NCBI RefSeq assembly: GCF_963422355.1
Contig: NC_085093.1
Coordinates: 2,187,051 to 2,251,050, forward strand
Length of the DNA stretch: 64,000 bases
Origin: Corticium candelabrum
Lineage: Eukaryota > Porifera > Homoscleromorpha > Homosclerophorida > Plakinidae
Direction: 5' to 3'
Made by a program: the position numbers and the translations under genes. Below are positions 12,022 to 22,000 of the stretch, in pieces. Below the pieces are notes generated by a model. The model did no database searches and was not told the DNA's origin. It was given only the letters and a program-made list of their open reading frames with translations. The stretch's first letter is position 1. Each line of letters starts with the position of its first letter.

Positions 12022-13454
12022 ATGGGTATCATTGTTCATATGCTGACCCTACTGCTAATCATCTCTTCTGAGTATGGAACGAGCTTGCAAGCAAGTCCCA
12101 TCTCTTACCGTGAGTTTCCTAGCTATAAAATTATCTGTACATAGTTGATGGAAATAGGCATGAAATATGCATGAACCAGTGCAACCAAAAGAACTAAAAT
12201 TAATAATTACCATTCACTTGTTGTTTTCCCTTCAGCTTGCTATGAGCCGTTGCCGCCTGCTCCCACCTACGGGAGCGTCAATAGGAGTTCGCACACAAGT
12301 GGACAGTTTGTGTACGAGGACGCGGTGAGTGCATGTGTCGGTCGATTAGCTAGATAGGCGAATTCGACGTGATCTCTAATCGAGTTGTACTTTGCGTGTG
12401 CAGGTTTACACTTGTTGGCCTGGATACAAACTGATCGGCGAGTCGGAACGAACTTGTGTAGAAGTGTGGAGCAATGATGATCCAGTGTGTCAACTCGGTA
12501 GGTGTGGCTTGTTGGTCGCCAACCTCTGTGTATCTATCTATACCTGGTACAGTACTACTTTAGCAAGCCTTGTAACTTGAGATGCAGCATGGGCTATTTC
12601 CTGCTCTACAATCTAGGCGTTCCTTACTAAAACGTTTCGGAAATCTGGTCGCAAGCTAGCAATTCTGGTCTCGAGATACTAGTCTCGCTAGCCACGCCCA
12701 TTTAGCTTCAACTAGATAATGCGAAAGTGACGTCATCCGCGTATCTAACGACGTCAAGAAAAACTGGCATCTATTTTTGGCAAATTGTAAAAGGAGAATT
12801 GAATGCGTTTAAAGTTACCACAACGACGTTAGAAACTAATACCCCATTCACACGAGCACAGCTCCAAACTGAGCTGAGCCGAGCCAAGCCAGCCTGGGCT
12901 AATGAAGCAAGCCAGCCCTTGTTCACACGACGTTCTGACAAAGCGAGCCAGCCGAGTTTTAGTGGGCGTGTCTCTTGGTGCGCACGCTAGATACAGACGT
13001 CGTCTTGGAACAAGCTGTCCGCGCTTACTTCTCGCTGGCACTAGAACAGTCTGCGGAAATCTCGATGGAGAAGTAGCGAGCATAGACGTCGATGTCGTCT
13101 TCGTTTTGACAGGCACTACACAACCGAACCGAACCGAACCGAAGCAAACCGTGCTGGCATGGCAACTTGAGGTGGGCCAACTCAGCACGGTTCGGTTCGG
13201 CCGGCATTCACACGACGAAGTGAAACCGAGCCAAACCGCGCCGTACTGTGCTGGCACAGTTACAAATGCTCGTGTGAATGGGGTATAAAACATTTTAGTT
13301 TTGATCTGAATGGAGCAAGGGCATCATGCATGCATTTGTGTACTGTACTGTACTATGGGCTCTAGGCGCTAGTCTCACCTAGTGCAGAGCCTTATTGTCT
13401 CGCGTATAAATAATACCAACAGTATAAAAGCCAGTCTAACGCAAGTCGGGGGTG

Positions 13455-13534
<80 letters not shown>

Positions 13535-14506
13535 AACTTCCTTCATAGTTTCGTAAACCCTTTGACGTCGTAATAAATTACGTTTTCTATATCTGCTCAC
13601 TTTCGTGTCGTCTCTGCAGCCGTCTACGACTCCGTTCAAGATAGCTGCGATTTCAGCTACGGAAGCAACTGCGTGTACGTCAACAGCGCCGCTAATAAAT
13701 ACGAATGGACCAAAGAGACAACCACGACCTACCTAACAAACTATGTATCGTCCGGTGTCTCGTGTGTCACGATCTCTCAACTCGCTTACTCTTCTCTCAA
13801 AGCGAATACACTCACTAATAATCAGGGATCACAAATCGAGAAAGAAGCGTTGCCCAAAATCTCTCTCGGATCTGGAACTTCAAGAAAACGCAGAGGTGTC
13901 CCTCAAGTCGAACATTATACAGGGACCACAGACAGGCAACCGAGTCTTGACCGTGTTCGTCGTTCATGCTTCACAACGGGTACCGGAGGAAACGTTGAAA
14001 TAACGCAGCTCAAGTCGACGAGCGCCGTCCTCATAGCAAACACGGTTGTATCTAATGAAGTGTTCGAGGTTGGAAAGTTTGTGAAGCATGTCAGTAACAG
14101 CTACATCAAGTTTACGTTCACCGCCAGCGAAGGCTTGGGTTACTATTTCTATTGTTATGCGCACTGCTTGCCTGATCCGCCGGGCACTCTCGATCAGGTG
14201 GGAAGCGTCGAAGAGAGTAGAAGTCACGAGACGTTCCGGTTGTTTTCGATTAGGAGCAGTGGGAGTCACACGGTGTGTCTCAATCTGAAAGATTCCGTCG
14301 AATGTGAAGAATTTGCGATGAGATTCAGTGCGACTATCCTCCATCTTGCCTCCCAATCGGCTCGCTTGTCCTTTACACCCAAAGGAGTATACTCGAGTTT
14401 GGCTGACGCGGGATGTACAAGTCAGTGTCTATATTTAATTACATTAATTTATACATGCTGTTATGTTTGTTTGTTTGTGACAGGTCCAGCAGCAAATGAG
14501 AAGTAA
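12022..14506 (+). CDS. gene C: secreted one-sushi protein with HCLPDPPG module
   Basis: Five exons: 12022-12109, 12236-12324, 12404-12497, 13620-14420 and 14484-14506, giving 364 residues. An in-frame ATG at 12004 would add six residues; I prefer 12022 because the MGI start matches gene D. Exon 1 is a signal peptide. The sushi domain is split by a phase-0 intron, as in B and D. The module starts SCDFSYGSNCVYVN, has basic sites RKRR and VRRS, then [28 protein letters not shown] (about 272-279), CLNLKDSV and TPKGVYSS. The tail SPAANEK is on its own 23 bp exon. The 1.1 kb intron before exon 4 carries a MITE and a TG repeat. The second half of exon 4 is nearly identical to that of gene D while the first half is not. 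Confidence 0.92.
12842..13283. mobile_element. MITE in gene C intron 3
   Basis: Terminal inverted repeats CCCCATTCACACGAGCA at both ends (12842-12858 and 13267-13283), flanked by TA on each side (12840-12841 and 13284-13285), which fits a TA target duplication. The inside is rich in short self-complementary blocks such as ACCGAACCGAACCGAA against CGGTTCGGTTCGG. The open frames across it on both strands are accidental. Tc1/mariner-superfamily origin is inferred only from the TA duplication. Confidence 0.85.
13455..13531. repeat. (TG)n microsatellite in gene C intron 3
   Basis: TG run of about 75 bp lying 90 bp upstream of the exon 4 acceptor. Confidence 0.95.
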
Positions 14507-15281
14507 CTATATCTATACAGAGTATCTATTCATTCTGCGTGCTAGTTGGCTATAAAAAAATTCGTGTTAGTTTGTTTGTGATGAGAAAATGTTTTAGGTG
14601 ACGTACATGTCATGCAGTTTAAGTTGCATGAAAGCAGTTTGCGAGTACAGTACCAGTCAGATTAGTCAAGAGCAGAATACACGCGTACCAAATTGCAGGC
14701 GAAACCCAACTGCGAGTATGAACTAGAGAATCATCCGACAAATACATTTACAGTTTAGTCATGCACGCTCACCTATAGCGAGCGTGCATGCATTCTAAAT
14801 GAGCGTGGTTACGTGTGCATGTTATCTACAATCTTTGCTGCAGTCTATAGGCTCCAAACTCCAACCGCTCTGGAATGTTTATAATTTATTTAATCATCTA
14901 TGCCTTATTCCGAAAGTTTCCGAAACTTTATTGTCGACAACGAAACGCTATAGTTTTTTAATATTACAAACAGTTTACACGGTATACATACAGTGTAGAA
15001 ATCAGAATGGTGTTCGTCACATAAGACTATAGACTTTGAGTTAGACCACTAGAGTCTTTGATAAATATATTGTCTATTAATTAGTCGTCTATACTCCTAG
15101 ACCGAACGTATAGGCGCCAATAGTCCACTGCTGTGCATGGTAATAGTTCACTATTTTGAAAAGTGGTCTCGACCGGTTCCGCCCCCTTTAGTGCACTCTT
15201 GCCTATCTACCTAGAGAGCGCATGCGGTCCCTGCCTAGCTTGGTTATATTACCCGCGTGAATACTGAACTACGCAGTTTGA

Positions 15282-16445
15282 TTATTACCCGAGGCCCGGA
15301 TTTCCGGGTGGAGGGTATAGTAGTCGTTCGACGACCGTTCGACCCGACGACCCGTCGACCGTACATATAGTTGGTTAGCGAAGATGCAAATGAAGCTATT
15401 CCGACCAATAGACGAGAAGTGGTGTCATTACTGACCAATAGACGAACGTGATGTCATCACGAGGCTCCACCTCTGTTTGGTAGCTGCTAACTAGAATTCG
15501 GCCATCGGGCGTCCGTCCTGTACATGGTGTTTAGTCCTTTGCTTTAAGGGTTTAGCATATACATTTGTACGTGTATGTTTCCCCAACAACAACCAGGGCG
15601 AGGTGTGTAGCTGTACCTGACTTGTAACATTTTGCTTGTTCCACAGTGTTTCTGCATAGCGGTTCTGCAGTCTGCCAGCTTGAATTTTGGGTGTGCGTGG
15701 CTGAGCGGTCATGGTGTTGTTGCAAAGATCACTAGTGTCGTCTTCAACAGAAATTTGGCGTTTGACGGGAATTTGCGAAGGAGAACGTGCATTGTCCATG
15801 ACAGCGTCTGTTTGTCGGACAAAGCGGCTCGGCGTACCTGTAAGTACGCTAGTGCGTCTCTATTCATTTCTGTTTTACGGTATCCAAAGTCAGAGCGAAC
15901 AGACGCCTAGCTAATCTACATGTGCACGTGCATGTTTTCCCGCATTGATGTTTTGTTTTGGCTCTGGGGTCACCTCATTACAACAGTAGGCGACGTCTAG
16001 CTAGAGAAGCCGCACATGCAACAAGACGCCTAGAGAAGCTGCACAAAGAACGAGACTTTTACATTCTTGTGAGCTGGAAAATCGGTGGTGAGCTGCTTGT
16101 TTAGTCTCCATTTTTAACCTAGGTTTCCCACCAACAAACAGAACAATGATTACGCCCGTTACTTCATCACGTAAGGCGAAGATTGCCAGCAGGCCTAGCG
16201 TCGAGGTTCTCCGACTTGTAACATTTGGCTTGTTCCATCATTTGGAAACAACTACATTGTAACATGCATTTAGAAACAACGTCTAGCTAATCTAGCTGCA
16301 TTTGTAACGTTTCCACATCTAATTTTGTTTTGGCTCTGGTACGTATGCCACGCCTAAAACCGGCCATAGTTACGACCTCAAAAGCTGCACAAACAATCAC
16401 CTGCACAAAGAACCGACGAGCGAAGGTTGTAAAAAATAGAAGCGA
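15282..16445. repeat. dispersed repeat R1, copy 1
   Basis: Shares an ordered series of blocks with 52272-53680. The blocks include CCCGGATTTCCGGG, CCAATAGACGAGAAGTGG, GTGATGTCATCA, GAGGCTCCACCTCT, GTGAGCTGGAAAATCGG, CACCAACAAACAGAACAATG and GCCACGCCTAAAACCG. Identity looks high (roughly 85-90% by eye in the first 200 bp). No protein domain is recognisable and I cannot see clear terminal repeats, so it is probably a non-autonomous element. Confidence 0.75.
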
Positions 16446-16777
16446 GGCCCTACGGGACGTTGGCTGACGGACTGCGTAGCTACCCGTTGTACACGGTAGC
16501 AACCAGTCACGTGACTTACCTCAAGCTCGACCTGTGATCATTTCAATAATGCTTCTTATTTATTACCCACATCATACCTTTCTGTCATACGATTTTGTCA
16601 TAGCGCGACTAATTTACCTTCAAGGTGCATACCGGCCGAGGGTTTGCAATTCAAGTGCTTCTTCACTAGATAAGCTAACATGACTTATAAGATTTGATAA
16701 ACATGTACTACATTGTGCCACGCTCTTGCAAACACTGCTAACAGAATTAGAGATACGGAAGCCGAAAAGTGTCCTGC

Positions 16778-17195
16778 TGTACTTCACTGTGCATGACCTT
16801 TCTCGGTTAAAGGTCTGCTGTGCTTGCCTACTATGCAGCCTATAATAGAAACGAACGCTGTCTGCCGTGCTCTGCATAAGTGAATCTGATGCGCGAATGG
16901 TTCAATTATAGCCCATTCGCGAATCGTTGCACAGAGCTGCATGTGTAGCCTCGCGACCAAGCCTTCCTCCGTGCTCACTGTGCGACCTCACGTGCTGTTC
17001 GCGAGCAGTTCCGGCTCAAGCACCTCCTCTCACGTGCAAGCAGGCGAACAGCACGTGAGGTCGCACAGTGAGCACGGAGGAAGGCTTGGCTACTGCATGT
17101 GTACAAAAGCACAGCAGACAACTATTATTAGTAACAGAGTGCATGCATAGGCAAGCACAGCAGAACCTAGTCATGCACAGTGTAGCTCATGCATG
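16778..17195. repeat. large inverted repeat with a perfect 46 bp core stem
   Basis: Core arms 16957-17002 and 17044-17089 are exact reverse complements over 46 bp around a 41 bp loop. Outer, less perfect pairing continues (a CTGCTGTGCTTGCCTA block near 16812 against TAGGCAAGCACAGCAG near 17149). It looks like a foldback element or recent palindromic duplication. The left neighbour at 16625-16680 matches the right end of the window (63822-63870), so both may belong to one repeat family. Confidence 0.85.
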
Positions 17196-17235
17196 CATCA
17201 TGCACCTTTTCGGCTTACGTAATTTTAGAAAAGAA

Positions 17236-17237
<2 letters not shown>

Positions 17238-17327
<90 letters not shown>

Positions 17328-17336
17328 ATATCTATA

Positions 17337-17374
<38 letters not shown>

Positions 17375-17393
17375 AATTTTTTTTTTTTATAAC
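17238..17393. repeat. (TATC)n, (TA)n and poly-T compound repeat
   Basis: TATC tetranucleotide run of about 90 bp followed by TA repeats and two oligo-T runs. Confidence 0.97.
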
Positions 17394-17960
17394 CGCCCAA
17401 TGGACGGAACACTACTGAAAAACACCACAACAAACACTTGCTACAGACAAAACATCTAGATGTTCAGTTATCATGCGAGAGTTGTATTTATATATATATA
17501 TATATACAGAGAGACTTCCAACCATCATGCACTCACCTGTTTAGTCCTCGTCGAGATGCACGTTTGGCTTCCATATCTCCCTCCTAGTCACTAATAAGTA
17601 TAAGCAAACAAACAAAGCCGACGACTCAACAACATACCCATATACTACAAAAGGGTCGTCAAATCAATGAGGCAAGCTCTCTCTAGAACTTATAAAACAC
17701 AAGTATTCTATACAACGAGATAATGTGCAGCCCAACGAGAAGAAAGACTTGAAACTTAACCATGCACGTCTAGAATCTCCCAAACTAGCCCAGAAAGCCA
17801 TACTAATTAGGGTGTAACCAAATCGACACGCCCATTAATCCAGCACATTGCGTTACTAAAATAGTCAGTCGCAAGGGGTCTCATCTACTCTGTTGTCTTA
17901 GCTGTGATCACTCCGTAACAAGTGCTGTTACCTTACATCGCCTTTGTGTGTGCAAGCAGA

Positions 17961-18643
17961 ATGGGCATCGATACTAGTACTACTATCTGGCTGGCGTGTA
18001 TTGGGCTAATCATCTCTCCTGCATACGGATGGTTCTGGCGACCGAAACCAATCTCATTCCGTGAGTCTCTCTACTATAGAGATACTGAAGGCATGCAGTA
18101 AAGCCAGGAGGACTAGAGAATCTAATTATTGCTCTCTTGTCCGTCGATATAGCGTGTCATCAGCCATTGCCTTCTGCTCCCGTCTACGGCAGTGTGAGTC
18201 GAAGTTCCCACAGCAGTGGAATGTTTGTATATCAAGTCGTCGTGAGTTGTGTTTGTTCCGAGTCGACGGCGTTGATGCGATTTCATGCGTTTGTATTTGT
18301 AGACGTACAGTTGTTTTCCCGGATACAAACTGATCGGAGTGTCGAGACGGACTTGTGCGATTGTGTGGAACCACGAGAATCCCGTTTGTCAACTGGGTAG
18401 GTGTGGCTCAATTGTTCCAAAAGGGCGTGGGTGGGGGTACCCTGTGATGACCGTTGACCACGCGTTCGTGTAAGGGTTTCTATTCCATTGAAATTGACCT
18501 CTAGACGGTCTTATCGAGAGTGCATGATTGCTGTGAGCATTGCAAAGCCATGCCTAGGCCACTGCTGATTTGTTCCTATGGTAACTGTGTAGTATGATGG
18601 GACGTACAGAGAATATGTTCTGCAGCACACACACGCGCGCGCG

Positions 18644-18687
<44 letters not shown>

Positions 18688-18701
18688 CACACGCACGCAC
18701 G

Positions 18702-18744
<43 letters not shown>

Positions 18745-18956
18745 TGTTGCATTGAGCTCTGCACATGTGATGTGTACCAACCACTTACAGAACTGTGTCC
18801 ACAATAAATTGCTTATGAAATGATCCCAGTTAATATACTAATTATTGATCTGTTGTTACATATAATTGTTAGAAGCTCCTCGGACACCATCATATTCCGG
18901 ACGTGAGTTCTCAGTTATCCGTTTTTGAACGCAGTCCCTAGATGTAGGTATCCAAG

Positions 18957-19051
<95 letters not shown>

Positions 19052-22000
19052 TGAAAGCTGTGCGGAGCCTTACATACAGACTTGGACAAAATTATAGGGT
19101 CACCCCGCTGTGGGTATGTAGTAACACAATAATTAGGTCACAATTTACCAACTATCAATATTGTTAAGAACTTAATAGTTACCGCGTTGATTGTTAGGTT
19201 TCTTGAGAATACTGTAGACCCTAAATTGTTTTCTTTACGTTTCGCATTGCGGAAAACGAGACCTAAAAGTGTATGACGTCATGACTGCGTAAGCGTCGTA
19301 AGTTAGACTCTCTCTGATTTTGTTTAGTGGCTTTTTAAAAAGCCGGTTTTAATAACGCGAAGGAAAATTGAAGCCCTTCACCAGTTCCTCAGTACCGAGT
19401 GTTCCCGCCTCTCGCCCTCCTGATTGCGTCCAGACGTCGCGAAACACTTTCTGCCAAGTTCCGGACACTCGCGGCTGGAATCTGCTGCCACGCCTCTTGT
19501 AGAGCATTCCAGAGCTCAGCTGCAGTTCTCGGTTCGCAACGGTTGGCAGCAGTTTTGAGTTCATGCCACAAGTTCTCGATTGGATTCGCATCAGGCGATT
19601 TTGGCGGCCAGTCCAACAGTGTGACATCATGCTGGCGTAGCCATTGCCTTGTTTGACCGAGACGTGTGGATTGGCGCGTTGTCCTGCTGGAAGACAAAGT
19701 CGTCTCCTATCAGTGCCGGTGCGTCTGTAAGCATGTGCTCCTCCAGAACCTGTTGGTACGCCGTGCTGTCCAAACGACCTTCCAGTTTCACCAGAGACCC
19801 CAAACCATGCCAACACATCGATCCCTACACCATCACACTAGCCGCGTGCTGGACCGTACGGTCACAACATTCAGGGAGAAATTCCTCACCTTTGCGACGC
19901 CAAACGTACAGAGCACCATCGTTTCCTATGCTGACTTCTGACTCATCTGTAAAAAGAACAGATTTCCAGTCATCCAAAGTCCATTGTGTGTGAGTGGTTG
20001 CCCATCCCAGTCGCAAACGCCAATGGTTTTCTGTTAGCAGTGGGTTTTTTCTAGGCCTCCGAGCGTTCACTCCTGTCTCACTGAGACGACGACGAACTGT
20101 TCTACTTGATACCTGCTTGCCGGTTTCATCAGCCAGCTGATACGAGAGCAGTCGTGATGGTGCTCTGCGGTTCTGCAGTGCCATTCTCTTCAGTCGATGA
20201 TCTTCCCGGATTGTCGTTGCCTTCCCACGTCCAGGTCGTTTTTCATAATCGCTGCTGCCATGGGAAAGCCGTTGCAGGCACTGATAAACCGAATTCCTGG
20301 AGCGGCGAACAAAAGCTGCGATCTGACGCACAGAATGGCCAACTGAGTGAAGGGCTTGAATTTTCCCTCGCGTTTTTGGACTCAACTGTTTGCCTCGAGG
20401 CATCGCTGCAACTCGTGAAATATCGCACGGAACAAGACTCTGCAACTGCGTGCAGCTGAACGTTCAGGCTAACTTATCGCCTAAGTTTGGCGGTCTCAAG
20501 GGCAGCGGTTTTAGTGCAGCTGACATTTTGGCGGTAGCAGTTTGAGATTTTGCTACTTAAAACGTGGACCAGAAGTGGCATGTCAATGTTCTTTTGTTGC
20601 TATAACTTTATTAGTTTTGTCTTAGCAGGAATTTTTTGTAATTAATTAGTGTCGCATGATTTTTGAATACGTTGAAGTTTGTTTATTGATTAAAATGGCA
20701 AAACAATTCAAATTGTGATGACATGCGCGAAATCAGTGCGCAAAAACAGATGATTCGCCTCGTTTTCATAATGTTGATAAGGGACCCACAAAATTGCTTT
20801 CACTCTACTACAGAGCATTCTTAGATTGTATGCCAAGAATGAGCATCCAAGAGCGATGAATGTGTACAAAGACAAGAAAAGTAGGAATGGCCGTCTTCCT
20901 TCTTCAAAGCAAACTAGATGCGCAGTAGGTAGTAAGTAAAGCTGCAGTCTTGAACTCAAGCTATGTTACATACTAACAATGGCGCAATCCATGAAAAAAA
21001 GAAATTCGAAAAACATGTGGTTTTGCTAGAGAAAAATTCAGTGCCAAAGTTAGACTACACACAAAAACGCCAGGTGTCCCTATAATTTGTCCAAGTCTGT
21101 ACCTTGTTCATCGGACAAACGCATCGTTTACTGGACAGTAGCGTTTAGATTCCACACACGTATCCTTCAGCCTAGTTACCTATATATCGCTAATCAACAA
21201 CTCTTTACCTTACAAATCGTGTTGTTACCCTGTATGTCATCCAAGATCTATATGATTTACAGTCAGTCAAACGCCCGTGGTAATGGCCCCAATCGTCGGA
21301 CACCCATTTTCTTGCCTTCCTACCTTCTCAGCAACAGCTCTAGGTTTCAAATGACTGCAGTTGACTAAATTCAGTTATCTGAAACGCCGTAGAACACAGA
21401 ACGCTCGCCTAGAGTGCTTGACGCCACGGCAATTCTGAGTCAATTCTCAGACAACCACGCCCCCACTAGGACGTCTAAAGACTGTCGCTTGAACGAACTA
21501 GCCGTTCAACAAAGAAGACGACGACCGAAACCGATGAGAGGACACGATTGAAGTGCTAAAGCGCTCTTTTACCCTTTACAAAGAAAGTCGATCGCTGCGT
21601 AGCGCGCGTTGACAAGGACTTGACGTAATCTAATTCAACTTTATCTAGGAGAAGCAGGGGTGAAGGTTCCAGCTGCTCTGATAGTAAACAAAGTTCCTGC
21701 GTTCGGTACAGCTGGTTGTATCAACGATGACGTGCTGCACGTCGTAACGGTGCAAGGTCAGGGTAGATATCAAAGTGAGATAGAAACACCTGGATACGTC
21801 TTAGTCAGAGCCAAATAACAATTTAGGGGCCTTGAAAGGAAAGCACGGGCTGTTCCTGTACGAGTTGGGAGAATGTGCTCACCGCAAAGCTCGAACATGG
21901 ATGACGTGAATCGTCTACTACATCCGTGTGCATCATGCATGTGCAGTTGTGCTGCAAGATCTTACGATGGGAAGACTAGACATAACCGGAGGGTTAGTAG

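Larger units (their letters stand above)
14507..17960. other. intergenic between genes C and D
   Basis: This 3.5 kb spacer contains a small hairpin around 14760-14790 (CATGCACGCTC and its complement), a 1.2 kb dispersed repeat (15282-16445), a large inverted repeat (16778-17195) and a TATC/AT/poly-T compound repeat (17238-17393). No exon is supported. The final 100 bp should hold the gene D promoter. Confidence 0.7.

Noticed and set aside
12829-13293. Overlapping open frames of 128 and 154 codons on both strands
   Set aside because: They coincide with a foldback MITE; inverted repeats create open frames on both strands by symmetry.
13620-14420. Calling the family module a MAM domain outright
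   Set aside because: Only the paired-cysteine start resembles MAM; the HCLPDPPG core and C-terminal motifs do not match the consensus I know.
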